This document shows, one piece after another, positions 43,976 through 52,832 of a stretch of DNA of 57,049 nucleotides. The position numbers were made by a program, and so were the translations under genes. The notes under the pieces were generated by a model, which saw only the letters and a list, made by a program, of their open reading frames with translations, was not told the DNA's origin and searched no databases. The stretch is from JAADHG01 sp964418645 (GTDB lineage Bacteria > Bacteroidota > Bacteroidia > Flavobacteriales > Flavobacteriaceae), in the NCBI GenBank assembly GCA_964418645.1, contig CAYQME010000010.1, positions 1-57,049 on the forward strand, read 5' to 3'. Each line of letters begins with the position of its first letter. Positions within the stretch are counted from its first letter, which is position 1.

Positions 43976-46897
43976 TTAATTATCTATTGCTTCATAAATC
44001 AAGCGTTGTATCTCTGTTCTAATATTTTTTCTTAACAATTTGTTTTCTACTTGTGAGCTTGGGTACGTTCTATTTGCCAAAAACACATACACAATGTCTT
44101 TCTCAGGGTCTGCCCAAGCATATGTTCCTGTAAACCCAGAATGCCCAAAACTTGTCATGGAAACACAACCACAAGTTGGGCCATCATCTCCTAATTGTGG
44201 TTTATCAAATCCGATGCCACGTCTATTATCTTTATCACAAAAGTAACAGGTGTTAAATTTATCTATAGTTTGCGTTTTAAAATAACGACGGCCTCCATAA
44301 TACCCTTTTTGCAAATATAATTGCATAATTTTAGCTATATCATTGGCATTACTAAAAACACCAGCATGACCTCCAACTCCATTTTGCATCGCAGCTCCCA
44401 TATCATGTACATAACCGTGAATTTCTTGATATCTAAAATAATCATCAATTTCTGTTGGTATTAACTGTGTATTACTAAACCTTTCTCTTGGTTTATATGT
44501 TGTATAATTTGCACCCAAAGATTTATAAAAATGTTGTTGTACCAATTTATCTAAAGTTTGGTCGTAATGGGTTTCAATAAATTTCTTTAAAATATAATAA
44601 GGCAAATCACTATATCGATACCGAAGACTATTTAGCATTTCACTTTCCTTAATAATTTTTTGAATAGAATCTTGGTAATCAGATCTTAAAAACAAATTAT
44701 TTGTGACTTCAATATTAAATGAAGTGCTTCGTTTTTTTCTATAATATTTAGCATCTGGTTTTTTTGTAATAGAATCTAATGTATGCATATAAAACGGAAT
44801 CCAAGGCCTTAATTTAGCGTAATGTGATAACATTCGTTTTATAGTTACATCATTTTTATTGGAATCTTTATACTCTGGTAATAACTGTGACAGCTTGCTA
44901 TCTAATGACACTATCCCATGTTCTTCCAACTCCATTAATAAAGGCAAAGTAGCCACAATTTTAGTTAAAGATGCAATATCATACATGTCTGTAAAGCGTA
45001 CTTTTTGCCTTCCTTTATATGTGTGTTTTCCAAAATTTTTACTGTAAATTATCTTACCTTTTCGTGCCACCAATAATTGTATTCCTGGAGTCATTAGAGA
45101 GTCTACAGCATATTGTGCCACAGAATCAATTCTTGCTAATCGCTGTGAATTCATACCAACACGCTCAGGCAACCCGTAACTTAACCGACTAAGGGATGGG
45201 AATTGAATACCTGTGCCGACTTTAAAATCGGCTCCTGCTGTTACTGGCAAAACGCCTTTTGCTGGAATAGCTCCAAAAATAAGCTGCGCAGCTTTTTCTT
45301 GAGCTATCTTACTGTTTTGATAGGACACCATTATACTTTCAAAATTCACTGTAGATTTTAAATCGAAAAGTGCATAGGGTTTGGCAAAAATGTTCAAAAT
45401 TACATCATTAGTCCTAGCAACTTCATATAACCAGACAAGCTCTTTATCTGAAAACTTATAAGACTTCCATGGACTAGTGTTAGATTTATGATAACCTACA
45501 ATAACCGTATTATAATTATTAAGTTTACCTATAAGTTCGTCTAAATTGTCAGCTTTAATCTCGTGAACTTTAGCGTATTTTTTTAGTTCATTTAAAAATA
45601 CTGAGCCATCAGCATCTCCAAACTTTACATAAGCAATAGACTTAGTTTCTAATTGCTTAATAGGCAACAGATTTAAGTTGTTTTTCACAACTGTTATCGC
45701 ATTTTCAATAAGATTCTCATAAAGTACATCATCGGCTATTTTATTTAAATCTTCAACCAAATTGTGAAGACCAATAGGCTTATAATAATCTAGTCCAGCT
45801 TTATATTTTGCTTGTAATACTTTTTTAACTGAATGTGCTAACCGTTCTTCTATAATATCTCCCTTTACATAGGCTTCCATAATTTTGGCTATTCCTGCGG
45901 AAATATTTTCAGATATCAAAAGTATATCATTTCCTGCTTTAAAGGCTGCTAAATCTACATCGCCAGAATCACTAAAATTTGAAACCCCTTTCATATTAAG
46001 TGCATCTGTGAAGATGAGCCCATTAAAACCCAATCTATCTTTCAAGATGTTGGTAACAATATTTTTAGATAATGTTGAAGGGTAACCCGCTCGTGGTTCC
46101 AAACTTGGAATATTTAAATGTGCGACCATAACACTTGAAAGGCCTTCTTTAAATAATACTTTATATGGATAAAGCTCAATAGAATCAATTCGTTTTTCGT
46201 CAAAATTAATAGTTGGTAAGGTTTTATGAGAATCTTGATCTGTATCCCCATGCCCAGGAAAATGCTTAGCGGTTGCTAAAACACCAACACTTTGCATTCC
46301 TTTCATAAAAGCTAATCCTTTTGTAGCCACATTATCTTTATCTTCACCAAAAGAGCGGTTGCCAATAATTGGGTTCTTTGGATTCGTGTTAATATCTACT
46401 ACTGGTGCAAAATTAAAATGAACACCTAAGCGTTTGCAATGCTCTCCAATATGCTTCCCTACTTGTTCAATCAAGGCATTATCCTTTATTGCACCCAAGG
46501 TCATATTCCATGGAAATGAATACGTTGAATCCAGACGCATCCCTAAGCCCCATTCAGCATCCATACCAATAAGCAAGGGTAATTTAGATATGGCTTGATA
46601 TTCGTTATTAAGTTTTGCTTGACGTACCGGACCACCTTTTGAATAGATAAGTCCGCCAATGTTGTTCTCCTTTATCTCTCTAATGACGTTCCGGTTTGCA
46701 TTCATATCTTGATTAGAGAATACCATAATCATAAATAACTGTCCTACTTTTTCTTTTAAACTCATGGACTGATATACACTATCTACCCATTTTTCTTGAG
46801 CTTCATAATCTGAAGTTAATAAAGGGTTACTTGAATTTTGACCAAAACTGATATTAAAAAGACAAATAAATGTAGTTAGTAAAATTGTTATACGCAT
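43976..46897 (-). CDS. GH3 beta-N-acetylglucosaminidase-like/beta-lactamase fusion
   Basis: A 973-residue exported protein with two enzyme domains, after a signal peptide (1-19). Residues about 40-370 are a glycoside hydrolase family 3 N-domain of NagZ type: LIGMDAEWGLGMRL, the motif ATAKHFPGHGDT with K211 and H212, and the catalytic-Asp segment GLIFTDALNMKGVS. Residues about 390-560 are the GH3 C-domain. Residues about 600-973 are a class C beta-lactamase-like serine hydrolase with SLTK (643-646), YSD as the second motif (SLRYRYSDLPYY) and HSG as the third (SFGHSGFTG). Such fusions are typical of Bacteroidota and likely work on peptidoglycan fragments in the periplasm. It directly precedes bshA. 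Confidence 0.93.
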   Translation of the reverse strand: MRITILLTTFICLFNISFGQNSSNPLLTSDYEAQEKWVDSVYQSMSLKEKVGQLFMIMVFSNQDMNANRNVIREIKENNIGGLIYSKGGPVRQAKLNNEYQAISKLPLLIGMDAEWGLGMRLDSTYSFPWNMTLGAIKDNALIEQVGKHIGEHCKRLGVHFNFAPVVDINTNPKNPIIGNRSFGEDKDNVATKGLAFMKGMQSVGVLATAKHFPGHGDTDQDSHKTLPTINFDEKRIDSIELYPYKVLFKEGLSSVMVAHLNIPSLEPRAGYPSTLSKNIVTNILKDRLGFNGLIFTDALNMKGVSNFSDSGDVDLAAFKAGNDILLISENISAGIAKIMEAYVKGDIIEERLAHSVKKVLQAKYKAGLDYYKPIGLHNLVEDLNKIADDVLYENLIENAITVVKNNLNLLPIKQLETKSIAYVKFGDADGSVFLNELKKYAKVHEIKADNLDELIGKLNNYNTVIVGYHKSNTSPWKSYKFSDKELVWLYEVARTNDVILNIFAKPYALFDLKSTVNFESIMVSYQNSKIAQEKAAQLIFGAIPAKGVLPVTAGADFKVGTGIQFPSLSRLSYGLPERVGMNSQRLARIDSVAQYAVDSLMTPGIQLLVARKGKIIYSKNFGKHTYKGRQKVRFTDMYDIASLTKIVATLPLLMELEEHGIVSLDSKLSQLLPEYKDSNKNDVTIKRMLSHYAKLRPWIPFYMHTLDSITKKPDAKYYRKKRSTSFNIEVTNNLFLRSDYQDSIQKIIKESEMLNSLRYRYSDLPYYILKKFIETHYDQTLDKLVQQHFYKSLGANYTTYKPRERFSNTQLIPTEIDDYFRYQEIHGYVHDMGAAMQNGVGGHAGVFSNANDIAKIMQLYLQKGYYGGRRYFKTQTIDKFNTCYFCDKDNRRGIGFDKPQLGDDGPTCGCVSMTSFGHSGFTGTYAWADPEKDIVYVFLANRTYPSSQVENKLLRKNIRTEIQRLIYEAIDN

Positions 46898-47074
46898 GGT
46901 TTGGGATTAATTAAAAACTAAATTTGAGTATATAACGATAATCTAAGCCAAAATAACATATTTATAAAGAAGATAAATAGACTTTAAGATAGTTTTATAA
47001 ACTAAGAAATTAACTATTAGATGTGCCTATGAATTAAATTAGACTCTTTGATGCAATGGGAATGACGAATACTA

Positions 47075-47560
47075 CTAATTTAAAAAGCGATTATGCCAAC
47101 TATCCTTAGCAGGTACTTCCCAATTATCAAGATATTCTGCCTTATTTGTCACTAGATTATTGAATACAATGGTATTCTTGGATACCGCTTTTTGTTTCGC
47201 CATTTTCCTAAAATCTACCAAAGATTTATAGGCAACAAACTCACCTTGTTTATAGGAAACATTCATTTTATCCAGTAAATCTACATTATAAGTTTGTTCT
47301 AATTGCTGGATGAATTTAACTGAAGCATCAATTGAACATCCAGATGCAGCATTCAAGTTTTGATTTAAAGCCAATACTATAAATCGCTTATATTTAATTT
47401 CGTAGCCAGATTGTAAATCACTTCCATGTGCTGTCCAATTCTCTATAAACGTATCCAGTTTAGAAGTAATCTCCTCCAGTTCATTTTCAGAAAATGAACG
47501 ATTGGCCTGATAAATCCAAACTCTTGATGTTTCTGGTAATATGTTAAAATCTACTAGCAT
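47075..47560 (-). CDS. 161-residue protein, often labelled ABC transporter ATPase, no Walker motifs
   Basis: A cytosolic protein of 161 residues opening LPETSRVWIYQANRSFSENELEEI, then FIENWTAHGSDLQSGYEIKYKRFIVLALNQNLNAASGCSIDASVKFIQQLEQ. This is a well-conserved flavobacterial family. Databases often call it an ABC transporter ATPase, but it has no P-loop (GxxxxGK[ST]), signature motif or Walker B, so that name should not be used. The GCSIDAS segment with its Cys is a conserved-looking turn. Function unknown. It is the last gene of a seven-gene minus-strand run, 90 bases after the CCG-domain protein. Confidence 0.75.
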   Translation of the reverse strand: MLVDFNILPETSRVWIYQANRSFSENELEEITSKLDTFIENWTAHGSDLQSGYEIKYKRFIVLALNQNLNAASGCSIDASVKFIQQLEQTYNVDLLDKMNVSYKQGEFVAYKSLVDFRKMAKQKAVSKNTIVFNNLVTNKAEYLDNWEVPAKDSWHNRFLN

Positions 47561-47650
47561 TATTTGATTTAAAAATTGCGGTTTTTGATTGTGGATTCAT
47601 GCCTTCACTTCTACATACTCAATATGACACTTAAGAATACCAAAGATTCA

Positions 47651-48442
47651 TTATAAATCTTGTGCATTAGCAACCAGTTCTGCAATATCCATTACAGCAA
47701 CATTACCTTCTTTTTCTTTGACTTTAATTCCGTCGGTCATCATGGTATTGCAAAATGGACATCCTGCTGCAATAATTTCTGGTTTTGTTTTCAATGCTTG
47801 TTCAGTTCGCTCAATATTAATGTCTTTATCGCCTTTTTCAGGTTCTTTAAACATCTGTGCACCACCTGCACCACAACATAAACCGTTGCGCTTACAATTT
47901 TTCATTTCAACTAACTCTGCTTCTAATCTCTGAATGAGTTCCCTAGGTGCTTCATATACGTCATTTGCACGACCTAAATAACAGGGATCATGAAAAGTTA
48001 TACGTTTGCCTTTAAACTTACTGCCTTCAACAGTTAACCTACCATCATCTAGCAAACTTTTTAAAAATTGCGTGTGATGCATGACTTCATAATTTCCTCC
48101 TAGAAAAGGGTATTCATTTTTAAGTGTATTAAAGCAATGTGGACAAGCTGTTACAATTTTTTTGATTTCGTAAGCATTAAGCACTTCTATATTAGTTACC
48201 GCTTGCATTTGAAATAAAAATTCATTTCCAGAACGTTTTGCAGGATCTCCAGTACAACTTTCTTCAGTCCCAAGCACTGCAAATTCAACATTGGCTTTGT
48301 TTAATAATTTTACAAAGGCTTTTGTTATTTTTTTAGCGCGATCGTCAAAACTTCCTGCACAACCCACCCAAAATAATACTTCAGGTTGCTTGCCTTGAGC
48401 TAAAAACTCAGCCATTGTTGGTACTTTGATTACTTCACTCAT
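47651..48442 (-). CDS. CCG-domain iron-sulfur protein (HdrB/LutA-like)
   Basis: A 263-residue protein of the heterodisulfide-reductase subunit B/LutA/GlpC group. Features are an N-terminal VLFWVGCAGSFDDRAKK, the first half-site ACPHCFNTLKNEYP, the FHDPCYLGR motif, LCCGAGGAQMFKEPEKG (the CCG that binds a noncubane 4Fe-4S cluster in HdrB) and the second CCG-like AAGCPFCNTMMTDG. It would transfer electrons between a quinone- or thiol-linked partner and the membrane Fe-S protein encoded two genes upstream. The two subunits resemble an HdrBC pair split by two small genes. The electron source is unknown. Confidence 0.92.
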   Translation of the reverse strand: MSEVIKVPTMAEFLAQGKQPEVLFWVGCAGSFDDRAKKITKAFVKLLNKANVEFAVLGTEESCTGDPAKRSGNEFLFQMQAVTNIEVLNAYEIKKIVTACPHCFNTLKNEYPFLGGNYEVMHHTQFLKSLLDDGRLTVEGSKFKGKRITFHDPCYLGRANDVYEAPRELIQRLEAELVEMKNCKRNGLCCGAGGAQMFKEPEKGDKDINIERTEQALKTKPEIIAAGCPFCNTMMTDGIKVKEKEGNVAVMDIAELVANAQDL

Positions 48443-48461
48443 TTATAAAAACCGTTTAATA

Positions 48462-48908
48462 CTATTCGTGTTTACCATCATCAAATACTTCAATAGTTAC
48501 CTCTTTATCTACCAAATCTGTGAATTTACCTCTAAAACGAGTTGCTTTCACAAGGTGATTATCTATCCAATGGTAATTACCTCCTCTAGGTTTACCCATT
48601 AATAAACTGTGGTACTTAAAGCCATGTTTTTTTAACCAAGTTTCTGTATACTCACGATGTACTTCTGTTCTTGATGTAAAAAAACAAATCATGTGCCCTT
48701 GGTCATACCACTTATTACAAATCTCTAAAGCATCCGGATACACCTTAGCGGTTAACATCCGCTCTGGTTCTTCATTAGGGATATCTTCACCTACCGTACC
48801 ATCGATATCTATTAAATAATTTTTTACGCCTTCTGGCAATACTGGACTTACATGCTCGCCTGCTTCTACTTTGTCATGTAATAACTTTTCTACTTCTTCT
48901 TTATTCAT
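48462..48908 (-). CDS. HAD-like small phosphatase-fold protein
   Basis: A 148-residue protein whose motif DIDGTVGED (about 33-41) is the HAD nucleophile loop. HMICFFTSRTEVHREYTETWLKKHGFKYHSLLMG supplies the rest of a small HAD core with the motif-II Ser/Thr, and KPRGGNYHWIDNHLVKATRF follows. Relatives in Flavobacteriia are sometimes labelled phosphoheptose isomerase, but the fold is HAD, not SIS, so that name is probably wrong. The start overlaps the end of the 114-residue gene by 8 bases, which implies translational coupling. Located in the Fe-S/envelope gene run; substrate unknown. Confidence 0.8.
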   Translation of the reverse strand: MNKEEVEKLLHDKVEAGEHVSPVLPEGVKNYLIDIDGTVGEDIPNEEPERMLTAKVYPDALEICNKWYDQGHMICFFTSRTEVHREYTETWLKKHGFKYHSLLMGKPRGGNYHWIDNHLVKATRFRGKFTDLVDKEVTIEVFDDGKHE

Positions 48909-49245
48909 CTCTAATTGCTAAAAAATCTTTTTTTGAAACTCTTATTATAATTGCAAACCTTCTCATACCATTTACTATTCTTTTTTTTGGATTATATCGA
49001 TCATAAAAAGCAAACTCTTTTGCTTTTTCTCCTATATATTTTATTTGATTATTGGTACAATAATCACAAAATACTTTTTTAACCATAATGTCTTTTGGCT
49101 GTCTATTAACATATTCAATTTCAGTATAGACCTTTATTTGTAAAGAATCTACAGTATAATTCCGTTTCTGTGCTGCACTATAATTAATACAACAACAACA
49201 CATTAATAATGCTCCTAGATAATATAAGGGCTTTACATACTTCAT
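48901..49245 (-). CDS. Secreted or anchored 114-residue protein with Cys-rich signal
   Basis: A 114-residue protein with an N-terminal hydrophobic signal that contains four consecutive Cys (LLMCCCCINYSAAQ), so it may be lipid-anchored or cleaved after SAA-Q. The mature part has FCDYCTNNQIKYIG (a CxxC pair, about 62-65) and a basic C-terminal half (NPKKRIVNGMRRFAIIIRVSKKDF). I do not recognise a family. The gene lies 8 bases after the membrane Fe-S gene and overlaps the HAD gene, so it is part of the same operon. A redox or metal role is possible because of the CxxC and neighbours, but this is inference. Confidence 0.7.
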   Translation of the reverse strand: MKYVKPLYYLGALLMCCCCINYSAAQKRNYTVDSLQIKVYTEIEYVNRQPKDIMVKKVFCDYCTNNQIKYIGEKAKEFAFYDRYNPKKRIVNGMRRFAIIIRVSKKDFLAIRDE

Positions 49246-49253
49246 TCTTTATA

Positions 49254-50561
49254 CTACTCATTTTTCCAATTCAATCTATCCATTTGATTATATGGCCAAG
49301 GTGCTCCATTATTTTCAATATTTGTCATCATTGTATTCAACTCGTTAGGTGCTGCTGATTGTTCCATTACTAAATAACGACGCATTTCTAATATTATAGA
49401 CAAGGGGTTTATGCTCACAGGACAAGCTTCTACACAGGCATTGCAAGATGTACATGCCCAAAGTTCTTCTCTTGAAATATAATCATCCAGCAATTGTTTA
49501 GCGTCATCTTTAAACTCTCCATTATTTACATCTAAATTCTTTCCAACTTCTTCCAAACGGTCACGAGTATCCATCATGATTTTACGAGGTGATAGCTTTT
49601 TTCCTGTAATGTTAGCAGGACATTCACTAGTGCAACGTCCACATTCGGTACACGTATATGCGTTTAGAAGTTGTACCCAATTTAAATCTTGTACGTCGCT
49701 AACTCCAAATTTCGCAGGTTCTACATCAACTCCTCCTTCAGGTGGTGCAGCAAAAGGGTCTGCATTAGGATCCATCATTAACATGACTTCTTTAGTGACA
49801 GCTTCTAAATTATTAAACTCTCCTTTAGGTTTTAAACTTCCATAATAGGTGTTAGGGAATGCTAATAAAATATGCAAATGCTTAGAAAAATATAAATAGT
49901 TTAAGAACACTAAAATTCCTAAAATATGTATCCACCATGCACTACGCTCAATTAAGTGTACAGTAGTTTCAGGTAAATTGTTAAACCAAGGTGCCAAATA
50001 TTGACTAATTATATTACCAGAAGCCATTTCTTGGAAATGCGTATCTGTAGCATTCATAATTAAGAATAGACTCATAAGTACCATTTCAAAATAAAGAATA
50101 TTTAAGGCGTCGTTTTTAGTCCACTTGGTCATTTCTTTATTCCAAAAACGTGGAATACGAATTATCATTCGTCTAATCCAAAATACAATTACAGCTATTA
50201 AAACTAAAACAGCTAATATTTCAAAAATGCCAATTAACAATCCATAAATAGTACTTATTTCAGAAAATATACGATGTGTTCCAAACAAGCCATCAATAAT
50301 AATTTCTAGTACTTCAATATTAATAACAATAAAGCCTACATAAACTATAACATGAAAAAAACCTGCAATAGGACGACGTACCATTTTACTTTGTCCTAAA
50401 GCAATCATAGCCATATTCTTCCAACGTTGCGATTTATTATCGCTAACATCTATATCTTGCCCCAACTTAATGTTGCGAATAAGCTTTTTAATATTTCTAA
50501 TAAAATATCCTAAACCTAAAATAAGTGCAACAGCAAAAAGTATGTTTGGTAAGTAGTTCAT
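49254..50561 (-). CDS. Membrane-bound 4Fe-4S protein (HdrC/NarI-like fusion)
   Basis: A 435-residue membrane iron-sulfur protein. Residues about 1-240 have around five transmembrane helices (NYLPNILFAVALILGLGYFI at the start; FFHVIVYVGFIVINIEVLEIIID; IFEILAVLVLIAVIVFWI; IHILGILVFLNYLYFS), suggestive of a NarI-type haem-binding domain. Residues about 290-400 carry two 4Fe-4S motifs, CTECGRCTSECP and CTSCNACVEACP. Together with the CCG protein it resembles a DsrMK/HdrBC-like quinone-linked electron-transfer complex. It starts 19 bases after the MlaD-like gene. The physiological donor and acceptor cannot be told from the sequence. Confidence 0.92.
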   Translation of the reverse strand: MNYLPNILFAVALILGLGYFIRNIKKLIRNIKLGQDIDVSDNKSQRWKNMAMIALGQSKMVRRPIAGFFHVIVYVGFIVINIEVLEIIIDGLFGTHRIFSEISTIYGLLIGIFEILAVLVLIAVIVFWIRRMIIRIPRFWNKEMTKWTKNDALNILYFEMVLMSLFLIMNATDTHFQEMASGNIISQYLAPWFNNLPETTVHLIERSAWWIHILGILVFLNYLYFSKHLHILLAFPNTYYGSLKPKGEFNNLEAVTKEVMLMMDPNADPFAAPPEGGVDVEPAKFGVSDVQDLNWVQLLNAYTCTECGRCTSECPANITGKKLSPRKIMMDTRDRLEEVGKNLDVNNGEFKDDAKQLLDDYISREELWACTSCNACVEACPVSINPLSIILEMRRYLVMEQSAAPNELNTMMTNIENNGAPWPYNQMDRLNWKNE

Positions 50562-50580
50562 GCCTTAAGGGTTAGTCTAA

Positions 50581-51513
50581 TTAGTTTTCGCTATATGGGA
50601 TTTCTTTTTTGGATAAAATTCTGAAATAACGTTTTGGGTGCAATTTAATGTCTTTCAAAAGTGCTTCCATTTCTTTTGTAGTACCTTTAAGGTTATTGTA
50701 TAAGGCTTCATCGTTTAGTAATTTACCTATAGTACCTTCTCCATTCTCAATAGATGATAACACTGTGTTAAAACTTGAAATAGTAGTTTGTAGCTCTGAA
50801 ATTGTTCCGCTTAAGTTTGCTTTGGCCACTGAATCGGTAATGCTAGCAAGATTTGATGAAGTATTTTCAAAATTACTTAATGTATTATTAAGTTTACTTT
50901 GGTTCTCAGTAATTAACATATTTAACGTAATAGATGTTTTTTTGAAAGACGTAATTGTAGCAGAAAGCTCAGACACACTGTTTCTAAGATTACTTTTAGT
51001 TTGCTCATCAAAAACTTCATTAATATTAGTTAAAAGTATGTCGGCACTAACCATCATTGCTTCAATTTTCCCTTGTAAAGGTGTTAGTCTTTGGTTTACA
51101 AGTTCTGTTAAACCTGCTTTAACCGTACCCACTAAATAATCTCCTTTTTCTGCATTCTTAGCACTATCATTAGCAGGAATTATGGCAATGGCTTTCCCTC
51201 CAATTAATCCAGCTTCATAGCATTCGGCTATACTGTTCTTAGAAAACTCAAAATCACTATTTATTAATAGTGTAACTTTAATATTTCCTGAATTATCACC
51301 TACAAAATCTATATTTTGCACTTTACCTATAGCTAGTCCATTTATAGTCACAGGAGTTGATGATGCAATACCTTCAACATTATCATAAACCACATATAAT
51401 GTGCGCGATGAGTCTAAAAGATTATTTCCTTTTAAATAATTGAATAAATATATAATTAGCAACAAACTGGAGATTACCAAAATTGCCACCTTTACTTCTC
51501 TAGATATTTTCAA
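50581..51513 (-). CDS. MlaD-like MCE-domain protein
   Basis: A 310-residue protein with an N-terminal membrane anchor (about 7-25, VKVAILVISSLLLIIYLFNYL) and an MCE domain (about 38-120, LYVVYDNVEGIASSTPVTINGLAIGKVQNIDF, then KAIAIIPANDSAKNAEKGDYLVGTV). The remaining 180 residues form a long coiled-coil-like helix rich in Ser/Thr/Asn/Leu. MCE proteins form hexameric rings that move phospholipids between membranes; in Mla systems they work with an MlaE permease and MlaF ATPase. Neither gene is in this window, so the partners must be elsewhere. It is located 51 bases after the amidase gene and 19 before the Fe-S gene. Confidence 0.93.
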   Translation of the reverse strand: MKISREVKVAILVISSLLLIIYLFNYLKGNNLLDSSRTLYVVYDNVEGIASSTPVTINGLAIGKVQNIDFVGDNSGNIKVTLLINSDFEFSKNSIAECYEAGLIGGKAIAIIPANDSAKNAEKGDYLVGTVKAGLTELVNQRLTPLQGKIEAMMVSADILLTNINEVFDEQTKSNLRNSVSELSATITSFKKTSITLNMLITENQSKLNNTLSNFENTSSNLASITDSVAKANLSGTISELQTTISSFNTVLSSIENGEGTIGKLLNDEALYNNLKGTTKEMEALLKDIKLHPKRYFRILSKKEIPYSEN

Positions 51514-51564
51514 TGTAAATGTTTTTGATTAGTCACAAAATTAGCAATTAATTTAAGAAGGACA

Positions 51565-52641
51565 TCAATTTGAAGGAGTTTTTACTTTAATGCGTTTTCC
51601 TTTTTTAAACGCAACAATAAAACTGCTAGTATATCCTTTTTGTAGTGCTTCTTCTTTTTTCATTAGAATCTCATCATAATCTGAGGTTTCTCCATAAAAA
51701 TATTTGTAGCCTTTGTCGATTTTTTCTAGAGTAACCCCTTTTAAACCTTTAAAATTATAAGCTTTAGTTTCTAATTTTCGTGAACCAACAGCAATTTGTA
51801 CTTTAAAAATTACTTCGGGAGATATTGATGATAAATCATTATTCTTTGAATTTATAAATATTGAAGTATCAAAACTCTTATTTAAGTTTTCCTTATATTT
51901 TAAAATGGCAACTTTAATTGCACTTGCCATGGCTTTTTGTCCCTTTTTAGAATTTAAATAAACCCCTTCTTTTCTATAAGACAAAAAACCTGTTTCTATA
52001 AGTACACTTGGCATATATGTTTGATGCAATACAATAAATCCTTCTTGCTTAACACCTCTACTCTTTCGCTTTAATTTATTTTTAAAATTATCTTGAATAT
52101 AGGTTGCTAATTGAATACTTTGGTCTAAATAATCTTCCATCATCAACGTTATTCCAATTAAGGATTCAGGATTGTTAGGATTAAAACCTTCGTAGTGCTT
52201 TTCATTATCCTCTTCCAAAAAAATAACTTCATTCTCACGCTTGGCTACATTAAAGTTAGTTTCCCCTCGCTTAGTTCCCAAAACCCAAGTTTCTGTACCA
52301 TTAGCTTGTGTATGATGTGCATTACAGTGTACAGAGACAAATAAGTCGGCATCAGCTTTATTAGCAATTGCACCGCGTTTGTGCAAATCGACAAAAACAT
52401 CTTTTTTTCTTGTATAGATAACTTTTATATCATCATTTTGTTCTAATTCTAAACCAATCTTCAAAACAATACTTAGTGCAATATTCTTTTCTTTAAAACC
52501 ATTACCAATATTTCCAGGATCGTTACCACCATGCCCTGCATCTAAAACCACAACAAATTTATCTGCAGTATTTTGAGCAAAAACAACAGATGTTAATAAA
52601 AATGTAAGAGATACTAAAAGATATTTAATATTCGTTTGCAT
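51565..52641 (-). CDS. N-acetylmuramoyl-L-alanine amidase (Amidase_3)
   Basis: A secreted zinc amidase of 358 residues that cleaves the bond between MurNAc and L-Ala in peptidoglycan. The signal peptide is 1-22 (ending FA-Q). The Amidase_3 domain (about 28-250) has VVLDAGHGGNDPG with zinc ligand His37, FKEKNIALSI (Glu51), VSVHCNAHH, and the C-terminal LIETGFLSY with the catalytic Glu. Residues about 275-350 (VIFKVQIAVGSRKLETKAYNFKGLKGVTLEKIDKGYKYFYGE) form a SPOR-like domain that would bring it to the division septum. It is the first gene of the minus-strand run and is divergent from lptD, 191 bases away, so envelope genes face each other. Confidence 0.93.
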   Translation of the reverse strand: MQTNIKYLLVSLTFLLTSVVFAQNTADKFVVVLDAGHGGNDPGNIGNGFKEKNIALSIVLKIGLELEQNDDIKVIYTRKKDVFVDLHKRGAIANKADADLFVSVHCNAHHTQANGTETWVLGTKRGETNFNVAKRENEVIFLEEDNEKHYEGFNPNNPESLIGITLMMEDYLDQSIQLATYIQDNFKNKLKRKSRGVKQEGFIVLHQTYMPSVLIETGFLSYRKEGVYLNSKKGQKAMASAIKVAILKYKENLNKSFDTSIFINSKNNDLSSISPEVIFKVQIAVGSRKLETKAYNFKGLKGVTLEKIDKGYKYFYGETSDYDEILMKKEEALQKGYTSSFIVAFKKGKRIKVKTPSN

Positions 52642-52832
52642 AGAGATTTTAACGGTTTTAGAACTCTGTTTATTACTTAATCTAGTTGGGCATAAGTTTA
52701 AAATTTAATTTTTTGATTTATTAAAATAATCACAAAAAAATATGTGTAACTTTCCTCTGAAAAAAATTTGTCATAAATTATGGACAGTGGTAAACTAAAT
52801 ATTATTTTTTCATTCCATATTAATAATTTATA

